Positions 1-10,631 are shown, numbered from the stretch's first letter. The stretch: 64,000 bases of DNA from Cydia pomonella (GCF_033807575.1 NC_084725.1:5305001-5369000); one strand, 5' to 3'. Numbers and translations: made by a program. Notes: generated from the sequence alone by a model not told the origin.

Positions 1-456
1 TTTCCACCTCGCAAACCTTTGAGCACCTACATCAAACCAAATCAAATCAAATCAAAAGCAAATGAAAGTCAATGTTACTTTGTAAGACCATTATTTCTTT
101 AATCTCAGGTCTACACTTGAAGATTATAAAAAACTCAAAAAAAGGGTCAACCATTTTTCCATTGTTGAACTTATCCCAACTTAACATTAAAAACCTGACA
201 AGGCTCCTAATCCAGTTTTATCGTGTCTATGTGTATTGTTATTAGACGTGATATAATGCTCACAGAGACGTGACAATGGCTACTGCGAAAAGTCGGTTGA
301 AATTTTGATAAACTTCTATTTTCGTCTAGACTTGACAAATTACCTTAACCTTGAATATGATTAATGTTGTAGTTGTAACGTTAGTAGAAGCGTTGAAACT
401 CTAGGTCCACGGGTTCCCAGTGCGCACAAGTTTTTTGCAGAAATTTTGCAGAAAGA
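1..456. other. No feature recognised
   Basis: AT-rich sequence at the left edge of the window. No credible exon, RNA gene or named repeat was seen. The LINE remnant that follows may extend a little way back into it. Confidence 0.4.
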
Positions 457-640
457 GCTGGCGGCTTCCTCGCACAATGTATCAGCATTGCGATACAACG
501 AGGAAATGCCACCAGCATCCTTGGTATAATGCCTCAAGGGCCTAATTTAGATTTAAGCTAGTTATTAATTTAGTTTAGTTTTAGTACAGTTACTGTAATA
601 CCTCTGTACATATTTATTATGTAAATAAATGGCGTAGAAG
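457..640 (+). pseudogene. LINE pol C-terminal fragment with 3' UTR
   Basis: The frame from 457 to the TAG at 559-561 reads a short peptide containing IAIQRGNATSILG and ending in LDLS. This is the usual tail of a lepidopteran LINE reverse-transcriptase ORF, recognised from memory of the family. The 3' UTR that follows contains AATAAA near 625. The rest of the element is missing, so this is a 5'-truncated dead copy. A frameshifted member of the same LINE group lies at 4630-4926 on the other strand. Confidence 0.5.
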
Positions 641-942
641 CATTCTGCTCCCCTATGATGTTAGCGTTGACTTAGCTTAGGGGGCTTGCCTCTTTGATTG
701 GAAAATGATAACGGGTTATTAATAAATGTACACAACAATTGGCAGATAAAATATCCTGGTAGAAAATAAAACATGCTCGATGTTCTTTCCCCATACCTAA
801 TTTTCTAGCAAACAATAAGTTTTTGTGCAGATAATTTTAATGGACGTCTCTGCTTTAAACTACGAGTATATCTACTTACTTCTATAGTTTCTGATTCGTA
901 CTTGGTCCCTTCAGTAGCAGTTATTCATATATTATTTGTATG

Positions 943-1076
943 TACAGTCAGCATCAATGGTAGTGGATGAAACAACGCTCCACAAGTATTTATTTATTTA
1001 AACTTTATTGTACAAAAGAAAACTTATCGTACAAAAGGCGGACTAATGCCAAAAGGCATTCTCTACCAGTCAACCT
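943..1076 (-). repeat. Interspersed repeat plus LINE 3' tail
   Basis: Positions 943-990 match a short repeat seen again at 37478-37545 (shared core GGATGAAACAACGC). Positions 989-1076, read on the minus strand, end in an AATAAAGTTTAAATAAAT tail. They contain GACTGGTAGAGAATGCC, a 3' UTR I recognise as common in Lepidoptera (CR1/jockey-like LINEs). It is non-coding here. Confidence 0.55.
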
Positions 1077-1866
1077 TAAGGTAAAGCAGAGAGATTGTGG
1101 GCGGTGCTATTAGCTACTACTAGGTACTATTAACAAAATAACACAAAAGCTTATCTGGAATTCAACATACATAAGGAACAAAATACATATATACATAATA
1201 CAAACATATATACATTTTATAAACTAAATAATATAAACTCCTTCATACTACTAGCAAAGTAAGACCGTTCCGATTTCTTAAACGCAAATTTATTTGGGGC
1301 AGTATTTGCTATTTGGGAATTATTTTTCAGATAATGATATATGTCTCGCTACAGAAGCCGATTTTTTAATTTTGTGCGCTCGATTTCGTCACTCGAAAAT
1401 CTGTGGAAAACGGCGAAATGCTATTTTTAAAATACGCGCGATAGTAATTCGGAATCTAGTGTTTATTGAACAGTCGTTTTCAATTCTATTAGTAGAACTT
1501 AAATGTCTAGAAGTGAAGATATTATTAAATCGAGCGATCGAGATTCAAAAATCGGTCCCCAGTTCACGTTCTAAAGTATTTGTCATAGATTACTATATGG
1601 TATGTATTTGACACGGTTTAATTGTTATACATACAGGGACTTACATTGTTTTGTTTTCGTAATTTTAACAAGACAAGGCAGATTATGCCTACCTACCGAC
1701 ATATAATATGTAACAACGTTCGATAATTAGTATCATAAAATAGCGTGTGGCTTGAGGGTTTAAACTAATAGACACAAATATCATTTTTTTTTAATGCATT
1801 AATGCGCCTTTTCGGTTACAATATAAGCTCTAGAACAGTAGGTATTTTAATTCCCGACGCAAAAAG
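1077..1866. other. Non-coding, no feature recognised
   Basis: An open frame of 105 codons lies at 1294-1611. It has no ATG start, no domain and no splice context, so I do not call it a gene. The segment around 1350-1610 has the feel of a dispersed repeat, but no second copy is present in this window. Confidence 0.35.
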
Positions 1867-2118
1867 ATGAGTGTTATATGTTTCACGCCAATATCTGTTT
1901 GTCTGTCTAGGCCAATTTCGATGCGGTTTTTTAACATAAAAGCGATTTTTTTGTGGTGGTTCTTAGCTATGTTTTATAGAATTCAATCACATGTTTTGAA
2001 GAGCTGTAATAGTTTTGTGATCATTTTGGAAAGGAGCTCCTTTCCAAAATGATGTAAGGCTTTTTGGCATAAAATGAATAGCATAGATGACTCAAATATA
2101 GGTATTTCTCTATCTGAA
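1867..2118 (+). repeat. SINE-like fragment containing a 34-bp palindrome
   Basis: The segment around 1880-1960 resembles a dispersed lepidopteran repeat (GATGCGGTTTTTTAACAT). At 2020-2053 there is a perfect palindrome of 34 bp with no spacer, centred on GAGCTC. No protein is supported. Confidence 0.45.
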
Positions 2119-2243
2119 GGTTGTCTGGAAGAGATCGCTGTTTAGCGATAAGTCCGCCTGTTGTTACCTACATATTTATACCTTTACATACTTTGTACCA
2201 TTTTTATTTTGTAGTGTGCAATAAAGCATTTTATTATTATTTT
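2119..2243 (+). repeat. LINE 3' tail
   Basis: Contains CTGGAAGAGATCGCTG followed by GCGATAAGTCCGCC, a LINE 3' UTR I recognise as widespread in Lepidoptera. It ends in AATAAA (2220-2225) and a TTA-rich tract. The Dong-like element that follows is inserted in or beside this tract. Confidence 0.6.
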
Positions 2244-3080
2244 TTCCTTTATTCATTTCTTTTCTCAGGCTAGGATTTTTATAATATGGATATAAAAGTA
2301 AAATATAAAAACACTTACAACACAATACAAAAGATATAAACACATTATAAAAAACCTAACCTAGGGTGCCGCCAGCAGCGGGGCAGGGCCCAAGCTGCCG
2401 GTGGTCAGGGCCGCAGAGAGAGGAACCGACGTACTATACGCGCCGTGTCCAAAATTACTGCCTTCTGCATCTGACACTTGATCCAGCCACCTAGCGAGAG
2501 TCTCTCTAGGTGTTGGTCGAGACTCTTCGCTATGAGACCGTTCGCTGACACGACTATCGGGACAATGATCGTCGAATCAACATCCCACATGGCGGTTATC
2601 TCGTGAACCAAGTCTAGGTACTTACTGGACTTGTCCTTCTCGGCTTTCACGAGATTCTCATCATGGGGGATGGTGATGTCCACGAGCACGGCCCGGCGTT
2701 GCGATCGATCTATTATCACGATGTCAGGCTTATTGGCTACAATAGTCCTGTCAGTAATAATAGATCGATCCCAATAGAGCGTGGCACGACCATTTTCGAG
2801 AACTGGCGCAGGTGAGTACTTGTAGTACGGTACTTCGCGGTCCACAAGGCCGTATAGAAGAGCAAGTTGCTGGTGAATAATCCTGGCTACGAGATTATGT
2901 CTGTGCAAGTACTCGCCGTTAGCAAGATGAGAACAACCGGAAATAATATGCCTGAGTGACTCTCCGGGATTGCGGCATGCCCGACAAATGTCGACCGTAC
3001 CGTCCTTCAGGATATATTTCCGATAGTTGTTCGTCATCATCACTTCGTCCGCAATTGCACAATATTATTATTATTATTAT
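2244..3080 (-). mobile_element. Dong/R4-like LINE, 5'-truncated copy
   Basis: A minus-strand non-LTR retrotransposon 3' end. Its truncated 5' side abuts (TTA)n at 3060-3080 and its 3' side abuts a TTA tract at about 2232-2242. Dong of Bombyx (R4 clade, restriction-like endonuclease) is known to insert into TAA repeats, and both the flanks and the encoded domains fit that group. Related 3' ends lie at 8701-9105 (minus) and about 42125-42330 (plus). All share the GGGCAGGGCCCAAGCTGCC block. Confidence 0.6.
2405..3043 (-). pseudogene. LINE pol C-terminus: CCHC finger and restriction-like endonuclease
   Basis: This is a continuous frame of about 212 codons, open from the 5' truncation point. It holds the C-terminal part of a site-specific LINE polyprotein. 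Near the start is a CCHC zinc finger (CRAC, then HIISGC), followed by a conserved EYLHRHN block. A KPDIVIIDR...VLVDITIP stretch near residues 110-130 matches the PD-(D/E)XK-type restriction-like endonuclease of R2/R4 elements, which nicks the target. The reverse transcriptase and N-terminus are absent, so it cannot be autonomous. The surviving frame has no stop and probably inserted fairly recently. The clade assignment rests on recalled motifs and the microsatellite target. Confidence 0.6.
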
Positions 3081-3476
3081 GTCAATGTACGAGATGCCAA
3101 AACGAAATCGATTGGGATCACAAGAAAATTAAAAAAAAATATCTATAGGAGACAGGTTCCAAAACAAATTTAAAAATGTAAATAAATGTCACAGACATTT
3201 TGACTAATTATGTTTCTCCCCCAATTCTCTTTCTATTTCACAATCACAGATTACTTTCCCAATAATTGGAACAAACGGAGCAAGTAACATAACTCGAGAT
3301 CACACATTGGTGCTCCCATATTAATTGATATTCAAAAGCCAGCCGATGAATTACAGTTTTACGGTTTACAGTCGCGATACCTGTAGATATTCAATTATAC
3401 ATGCAAATTACAAATTTCAACAAAATATTGAGCACTAGAATTAGGTAACAATGGGATCTAAAAAAAAAAAATCATA
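3081..3476. other. Non-coding, no feature recognised
   Basis: AT-rich unique-looking sequence between the LINE and a SINE. No exon or repeat was identified. Confidence 0.4.
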
Positions 3477-3666
3477 AGACATTATTACACAAATTGACTT
3501 AAGTCCCACAGTAAGCTCAATAAGGCTTGTGTTGAGGGTACTTAGACAACGATATATATAATATATAAATACTTAAATAGATAGAAAACACCCATGACTC
3601 AGGAACAAATATTCATGCTCATCACACGCATAAATGCCCTTACCAGGATTTGAACCCGGGACCATA
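3477..3666 (-). repeat. tRNA-derived SINE (family D), 5'-truncated
   Basis: On the minus strand it starts just before a pol III B-box-like CCCGGGTTCAAATCC. It runs through CATGGGTGTTTTCTAT and GACTTAAGTCAATTTGTG. A fuller copy with both A and B boxes is at 27008-27283. The A-box end is missing here. Confidence 0.65.
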
Positions 3667-3919
3667 AGTAATATAAAGCTGTAAGATGCTAATGTTTTTG
3701 TATGCCTGTTGAACCTAAGTGAAAAAAATTAGTGTCCTAAACCAATTGGCACCATTTTAAAATCAAACAATTGTGAAAATTGAATTAATAATTAAAAATT
3801 GCTTGCATATAAGCAATTTTTAATTTAGGAGCCTACCTAACCTATGCGTGGTGACCGCGAGTCTTTATAAACACTTCATTTTTATACCAAATTAATGACA
3901 AATAAGCGTGCGGCCCGCC

Positions 3920-4205
3920 TTTTTCATACTACGTCGGTGGCAAACAATCATACGGCCCGTCTGATGGTAAGCAGTCTCTGTAACCCATGTACGTCTGCAA
4001 ACTCCACACCCTCGTTGAGCTCTGGCAACCTTACTCACCGGTAGGAACACTTTACTCTGAGTAGGGTCTAGTGTTATTTGGCTGCGGTTTTTTGTAAGGT
4101 GGAGGTACTTCCCCAGTTTGGCTCTGCTCTAGATCTGGAATGACATCCGCTGTTCTGTGCCCTACCACACAAAGCGAGATGACATAGTGCCCATACCTCT
4201 CTTTT
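3920..4205 (+). repeat. Lepidopteran SINE family A, copy 1
   Basis: Starts ACTACGTCGGTGGCAAAC and ends near CCATACCTCTCTTTT. Other copies are at 16752-16793, 17368-17546, 18609-18768, 28539-28764 and 47852-48160. This copy lacks about 35 bases in the middle that copies 4 and 5 retain. The 91-codon minus-strand frame across it is not a gene. Confidence 0.7.
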
Positions 4206-4629
4206 GGACGTAGTTAAAGAACATACCCGGGTCCACCTGTTGTTAAGAAACCACTGCAGCATATAGGCTATAGGCGATTGCAACTCATAATGTAGAGTAG
4301 AACTAAAGTAAAAATGTGCATCGGCAAAATGACTGAGAACCTTGGACATGAATTTATGATATAATATGTTTTTTTGGGAATTTATGACATACTATTATTA
4401 TTATTTTCAATAAATAATGTGGTGTCTAGTAAGGTAGTCTATGAACCAAGCCTTCCAATGTCTATAGAGGCCGCATAATCGAATCAATTACGAAGGGAAA
4501 CGAATTGTCTGCGAGAGTTCCGATATTCGGGAAATGAGAAAATTAAGGTCTTGTCTTAGACATTTCTGCGCTGACTTCCGAACATTGTTACGTTACGTTT
4601 CTTTACATTACCAGTTTTTAACTAATTTA
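4206..4629. other. Non-coding, TTA microsatellite
   Basis: Contains a short (ATT)n tract at about 4393-4408. Otherwise unremarkable. Confidence 0.4.
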
Positions 4630-4926
4630 CATTATTCAAACTTTATTGACACAACAAAAAACAAGTAAACATAATAATAACACTTAAATTAAAAAATGTA
4701 ATAAAAAAAATTGGCCTAAGTCGAAGTCGCACGGTAGGGTGCCCAGAAGGGCCAACCTTCTGGGCACCCTACCGTGCGACTTCGACTTAGGCCAATTTTT
4801 TTGCCCCGCTGGACGGCAATGCTGATCCGCTGAGCAAAATATTGGCCAGCCAGTCATCTGGTCACCAGAATTTTCTATAAGGCGCTTTAACACCTCCTGA
4901 TTGAGGCGACGCGCACTAGGCTTCAC
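4630..4926 (-). pseudogene. LINE pol C-terminal fragment broken by an inverted duplication
   Basis: On the minus strand, frames contain EVLKRLIENSGDQMTG, then in a shifted frame AQRISIAVQRG, then LLGTLPCDFDLG. This is the normal order at the C-terminus of a lepidopteran LINE reverse transcriptase. Between the second and third blocks sits a 47-base inverted copy of the third block, which breaks the frame. The 3' UTR ends with AATAAA (minus strand) at about 4640. Confidence 0.6.
4704..4802. repeat. Perfect 47-bp inverted repeat, 5-nt spacer
   Basis: Arms 4704-4750 and 4756-4802 are exact reverse complements around spacer GCCAA. The lower-coordinate arm is the natural LINE C-terminal sequence. 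The other arm is its inverted copy. Confidence 0.9.
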
Positions 4927-7689
4927 GGCCCCAGGATTTCCACCCCAAACGCCGCAAATATTTAGCTAACAAGTGTGACATACTTGCGATATTATATTAT
5001 TGGTACCATCGAGGTAATCTGATAATGGACACAGGAGCTGGCTATAGGAACTCCGATAAAACAATACAACTTAATTGTGTTTGAGTTTGATAGAATTGTC
5101 TCGATCAGTATTAGCAAAGATGCATTGATTGAGTAAGATGTGTAAAATCTAAGATAATTTGGTGCTTCAAATATGACAGGTAAACGAGATGGCTTTGTAC
5201 AGCTCCATACATTTACGGTAACTCTGTTAGTAGACGTTTCGCTAAACATATAGAAAAGTACAGCGCCATCTGTTTTGGATGTCAAACTAAGCAGCACGTT
5301 TTCTTAGACACTCTATTATAATCAATTCTCATTGGTATTCATATTAAGATATGTTTAGTGCGAAAACCCACTGCTTGACTTAGTCCTTTCTCAATTACCT
5401 CTACATTAAACAGCCGTGATCATCTGTTTATTTATTTATTAATCGGTGACAGGTAATCAAATAATTAAACTTTTCTCAGTTCACAAACCTCTTTTTTATC
5501 ATTAGCGTTTTCCTCTAGGCAAGTTTTCTTTTAACTAGACTAGACATTTACCTTTATCTAACTGTCAATAACCTAGATAACGACCGATGAATTTCAATAT
5601 AATCATGTCTCAGAACTTGGTACTGCTGATCTATGTACCTAAATCAGTATTTACCTACGTACATAAAGCAGCCGGGTTATATTAGGAACTGAGGTCTATC
5701 GCAAAGCTAGACCCGGCCGAATATTACCATCGCTTCAAGCGCTAGGGACATTCACAGATCCATTCTAACTTGATCTGTGGACGCTTAATAAATATGCTTT
5801 ATCAGAAAATTAACTTAGACTGGTTTGTGTGAGGTATTGACTCGGTGAGTGGTAGAAATAGGCCCGGCCGGATGGATCGATCGTGGCTACGCCGGTGTTG
5901 CTATCCAGTTAGGATAGCTTGCTGAAGTTATTTCCGCGCGCAGGAAGATAGTTTGTGGTCTGGAAATTATTGAAATAATTATGTACCTGTGTTGAATGAT
6001 TCACCATTAGTTTCACTAGACTTAAATCGAATTTATATCCCGGTCGATTTAAGTCTAATTATGTACTGTGAAGGTTGGAAGCCTTCATAGTCTCTTGTTA
6101 GATAACTGGCAACGGTTATTTGAATTCAGAACTGCCCTGCTGAAGGAATAAAGATCTGCAGGCGATTTCATTCTGAAAGTTAGTCCTCACCTCAGCTAGT
6201 CCGTATCTCTTTTACAGTACCTACCCAGTTTATCATGGGTTGACTTTTTAACTCTTTTTGTCTCACTTCATGTCTTGGCGTGTTCTATGATTTTCATTTT
6301 TTAGCAAGAGTTAATCAGGTTAATCCGGAGGATTGTCGTGGGTTGGAATATTTGCTGTTCTTTATTCTATTTATGGAATATAATTTTATACACAACACGA
6401 TTTTTTCGGCGAAAGAAAACAATAGGTACTGGTATAGGTATAGGTAAATCTATGATGAAGAAATCTGCGTGGGGGCTGTAATCCAATTCCTTTAGTAATG
6501 TACCTGCCATGAAGCATGTGTTCAGCAGTGAGACGTATGCAAAACTGAGATTATTCTTATGAAGATTATGTGGGGTAAAAGAAATAGTTTATTTTGCTCG
6601 GGGTAAGAGAACTATTAGTATGGTAATTCCTTACAATTCGATATAACCTAAAAGTCGAATCTGTCAAGGATGTAATGTGAGACAAGTCAGTGTTAAGCCT
6701 CAACCTCAGCCCTTTCGCAATTTGCCGAGCCATTAGCCCGCCCTTGACTCGGATCGGGTGTCGCCTTCACTTATTGGTTTTATTTATCTACCGCCAACAG
6801 CTGTTCTGAGAAACTGATACTAAGTATAAATAAGGGAGACATTAAGAAAGAATGTATTTGCTGACTCTAGTCTGAACATCAGGTTTTGAATGAATAACGC
6901 CGGCCGGTTCTGAAATGAGCTCCACGATCTTTTCTTGAGCGGATACAGTATACAGTCCAAATACATATGCATACTTCATTCGTCGAACATAGGTGTACAC
7001 ATCATGATATTGGATACGATGGTTAAATATTTGCTTGTTCCACTATGTCGCACACAATTTAAGGGTATTATTATCACAAGTAATATAGTAAAATTAAAAC
7101 CCCCAACAAAATTAAAAGAACGACATCTAGTGAGATTATATACTTATCGAAATATATCTACAGACAACAATTTGGATGAAATAAACAGCACTCAAATCAA
7201 ATGAGTTCTAGGTTGGGCGGCTACAATGGACAGGCAACACACAAATATCCGCGTTTAACATAAACCACCTCTTTTTTCCGTTGGGGGGTTAAAAACTTTT
7301 TGCGCATTAAAGAGGGTAAGCCCATGTACTAAACCTGAATTGTATAATTGGATCCAAGTTTTCCCGAAACATTCATCACTAACTTTTTCTTTCATCAGTA
7401 TCGAAAAGCAATAAATAAGAGTTCTGTGATCTATCACCGGCTTAGTTCCCACAATGCTCCATTTCTGACAGTTGTTGCGAGAAAAATTGGAGGGAAAATG
7501 GTAGATAAATTATTCTTGATCAATACGGGTTTGGAAATGTCCTTGCGTCTAAAATTAGCTTGATACGGGTTCTTTTTGCCTTGAATGTTTACATTACGCT
7601 TTATAGCGGTATTGAAATTGTTTTTTGCGTCAAGTTTGGCTTTATGAGGTTGGTCCAGATCCTTGGCATGATTATAGCCATTAATGAAA
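4927..7689. other. Non-coding, no gene recognised
   Basis: 2.7 kb of AT-rich DNA. Short inverted arms at about 6019-6058 (AGACTTAAATCG / CGATTTAAGTCT) were seen, with a small GGTATA microsatellite near 6425-6450. The open frames at 4992-5297 and 6935-7204 show no domain, signal peptide or splice structure. Confidence 0.4.
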
Positions 7690-7790
7690 AAGTACTAGCG
7701 TAGCGTAGTCATCTCTCTCTATCACTCTTCCATATTAGTGCGACAGTGACAGTTCTGATTCGTTCGCTACGGAGCGTTATCAATTGATTG
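7690..7790 (-). repeat. Dispersed repeat fragment
   Basis: Matches, in reverse orientation, the segment at about 56890-57015. Shared blocks include GCGACAGTGACAGTT and CTATCACT...CCATATTAG. A related piece lies near 42540-42590. Confidence 0.45.
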
Positions 7791-7890
7791 GCACGTTGTC
7801 TACGCATCCTGATGTTTTTAACGCAACCCTCATTTCGATTTGCTAACTCCGATTTATGCATAATTGAAGATGACTTGTGAAAAATGCCAC

Positions 7891-8119
7891 TGACATATAT
7901 TGCCTTACGGGCACTTTGAATGGTGCTAGTTCAATGGTGTTATTGACGAATTCGAGCCAATCATGCAGTCTAACGCTACTCTTACGACCAATCGCGTGCG
8001 TGAATCAACCAATCGTGTTGTGGCGTTAGACTGCACGATTGGCTCGAATTCGTGTGCGTGACACCGCTATACTGGCGCCATTCTTATTGCCTGTAAGGCA
8101 CGTCCTTAGATATATGTCA
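7891..8119. mobile_element. MITE family F, copy 1
   Basis: A 229-bp inverted-repeat element with ends TGACATATAT...ATATATGTCA. Internal arms CGAATTCGAGCCAATC and GATTGGCTCGAATTCG are reverse complements. The left end lacks about 12 bases (CTAAGGACGGGC) that the right end and copies 2 and 3 keep. There is no coding capacity. Confidence 0.75.
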
Positions 8120-8489
8120 ATGATTATAACTGGTTTGACGGATACTGACAGGCTAACGTAATATATTAAACTGAAAATTATTTAATAGATCATAAGTCAT
8201 AATGCGATTTGAAATAACCGATAAGATAAACCCTAAAAGTCCGTGACTGACATGCCAATAATAATATGACTCTAATGACTCACATGACTGATAACTTTAA
8301 ATTAATTCACTTAATAAATAATTCGCAAAATTGCAAGCCATAAAAACCCTCATTGGGGCAGTAAGTCGGCGGGTAAACGTCCAAATTGAATTAAAACCTG
8401 CTAATTGGACTAATGAATGGCAAAGGCTTGTTACCGGGCGCGGCCCGAGCGGGATTGACGTCAGACATGACAATGTTCAGGTTATCTTA
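8120..8489. other. Non-coding, no feature recognised
   Basis: AT-rich, with no exon or repeat identified. The open frame starting at 8331 runs into a SINE and is not a gene. Confidence 0.4.
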
Positions 8490-8700
8490 CGTTATACTAG
8501 CGACTTGCCCCGGCTTCGCACGGTTAAAAATTATAAGCCTGAATCTTCCTCAAGAGTCACTCTATTGATAGATGAAAACCGCATGAAAATCAGTTCAGTA
8601 GTTTTTGAGTTTATCACGAGTTTATCAGTTTCTCAGACATGTCTGGCCTGACTTTGTAACATGTATTTTTCTTTGTAGTGCACAATAAAGTATTTTTTTA
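8490..8700 (+). repeat. Dispersed repeat ending in a LINE-type tail
   Basis: Contains CTTGCCCCGGCTTCGCACGG, a block I recognise as very common in lepidopteran short repeats. It is followed by an AATAAA (8684-8689) and a TTA-rich tract. Confidence 0.55.
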
Positions 8701-9105
8701 TTATTATTATCTCATTTATTTATTTTTCATCTCAGGTTAGGTGTTTTATAATCATCATTCCCTTGCCCTTATCCCATTCATTTGGGGTCAGCGCAGCATG
8801 TCTTTTTCTTCCGTATCTTATAGGCGTTTTATAATATGAATATAAAAAAAATCGTTAAAAAAATACAAAATACCTGTTGTTTACCTCTTCTTAATGTGCT
8901 GTATTATTTGTATTGATTCTGTATTGAGGTGTGCAATAAAGAGTATTTGTATTGTATGTAACATATTATAAAAAACCTAACCGGGGCAGGGCCCAAGCTG
9001 CCGGTGGTTAGGATCGCAAAGTGAGAAATGGACTATCCGCGGCGTGTCCAAGATCGTGACCAACTTCCATCCAACTTGAGACTCTTCGCTATGAGACTGT
9101 TATTA
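8701..9105 (-). mobile_element. Dong/R4-like LINE 3' end, copy 2, with nested insertions
   Basis: Carries the same 3' blocks as the 2244-3080 element (CATCTCAGG, TTTTATAATATG, then GGGCAGGGCCCAAGCTGCC) and is also flanked on both sides by TTA tracts. The coding part is mostly deleted. Inside it sit two insertions. One is a piece of family Z at about 8742-8835, flanked by a duplicated GTTTTATAAT. The other is a LINE 3' tail at about 8873-8958 (GTGCAATAAAGAGTATTTG). Confidence 0.55.
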
Positions 9106-9821
9106 TTATTATGTTCTCTTTAAACTCAAAAACTACTGAACGAATTTTGCGGAAATTCCACAAAAATCGGTTGAGAAATGCGAGAAAAAAAAGAAAATAA
9201 GAAATGCGGTTGAGAAAAGAGAACAGCCGGACAGCCGGACATACAAAGGCATTTTTGTCCAAACTGAAACGAAGACCTTCGCTTTATTTGGTCAACTACT
9301 CGGTCAAATATTAGCTGATTCTCGCGACTCTGTTCGCGTAGAAGCCCTCAAACTGCTCCCAATGCACTCCCATAAGGGCACATCTCTTATTGCCTATTTT
9401 TATAACCTACCATCTACCTAGTTTTTATTTCTCATTTTACGTAAATATAAACCTATAGAACTTACTTAAAGTATTATACAATAGGAAACGTAAAACTACG
9501 ACTCAATACTGAAGGAGATGTTTGTATTAGTAGAAAAAGCAAGGAATATTTCTAAAACATTATTCTTGTACAGTTTGCTGACCGGCAAACTTTTTGTTTT
9601 GCTACGTTGCCACGTTACTTTATAAATGACGAAAACTCTACGTGCGGTCACGGTTTGCATGCAGTCAACAAATTTGTTTTTCTAAAATGTTAGGAACTTC
9701 CTATTAATGCAAATACTTTAGTTCGTTCTCTTTCAGGATGTCTCTACCGAATGTTTTATATCGCGGTGCCGCATAAATACGAGTAATACTTTCTGCTAGT
9801 AAGTGTAAGCTAGTCTCCTCC
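9106..9821. other. Non-coding with repeat debris
   Basis: Positions 9110-9290 look like a decayed SINE (ACTACTGAACGAATTTTG, then GGACAGCCGGACATAC). Nothing was recognised in the remainder. Confidence 0.4.
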
Positions 9822-10046
9822 TTACCAGTGTGGACAGGAGGCATCTCTACTAATTTGCATTATCTTAAGATGTCTGTTGAGAGTGCTAGGACCAATGATA
9901 CCCGTCAGTAGTCTCAGACTGTTCTTAACTAGTTTCAAAAGACACCCGGTTCTCTTTCGACACCCTTTAATCATCATCTTCGACTGTCTGCATCTCTCTG
10001 TGCTTCCATCTCTTCTATCCTCCCTCCCTGGCTCGCTTTGTGACAT
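9822..10046 (-). pseudogene. Possible LINE RNase H-tail remnant
   Basis: The minus-strand frame contains LLTGIIGPSTLNRHLKIM followed by SRDASCPHW. The LTG...LNRHL...D..C spacing resembles the end of the RNase H/C-terminal region of jockey-like LINEs. It is short, diverged and lacks the downstream cysteine motif, so the call is weak. Confidence 0.35.
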
Positions 10047-10082
10047 CCGCTGACATAGGCAGAGCCGGTGACATTTCTGTTT

Positions 10083-10294
10083 CTAATAGGGAGCGTGTAT
10101 GAACTGTAGGAGGCAGCACAGGAGCCATCAGATTTTTGGCGCGAGGCGTAAATGTGATATTTATTGTTCCGATGTAACCCAAAAGATGGCAGAACCTACT
10201 ATGCTCAAGAAAACACGTGACGTGTAAATGTACATGTTTATGGTTTCAATTCAGGCCACAAGATGGCAGACCCTGAACGCGCACGGTCCCTATA
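10083..10294. mobile_element. Putative MITE
   Basis: Imperfect terminal repeats (CTAATAGGGAGCGTG against the complement of CGGTCCCTATAAG). The interior (GGCGCGAGGCGTAAATGTGA, AAGATGGCAGA) is a sequence I recognise as dispersed in lepidopteran genomes. The exact ends are uncertain. Confidence 0.4.
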
Positions 10295-10571
10295 AGTTAT
10301 ATATAGTTGGTTTTTCATTAGCATCAAAAAGAAGGTAAGCGATTTCAACGTGTTTTTTTATTGAAAAACTTTTGAAAATTAAGTCAAGGCAGATAGTGTA
10401 CCAATAATAAATAATGTATGATCATTTTACATTAATTTGCTTTCATAAGTAATAGTTACTGATTAAAAAAAGCGTTTTTCAATAAAAAGACATGTCAAAA
10501 TTGTTTACCTATTTTCTAATGCTAAAAAACGAACTATAGTATGAGAAAATGCAACAGTACCATCGGTACTG

Positions 10572-10631
10572 TTAACTGTCTATCGTTGGACCTTATTACA
10601 AAAGGCATAAGGTCCACCGATGGACAGTTAA
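10572..10631. repeat. Short hairpin of about 60 nt
   Basis: Arms 10572-10596 and 10607-10631 are 25 bp with two mismatches, separated by a 10-base loop. It is the size of a small pre-miRNA or mini-MITE. Nothing in the flanks decides which. Confidence 0.6.

Noticed and set aside
1294..1611. 105-codon open frame
   Set aside because: No ATG, domain or splice signals.
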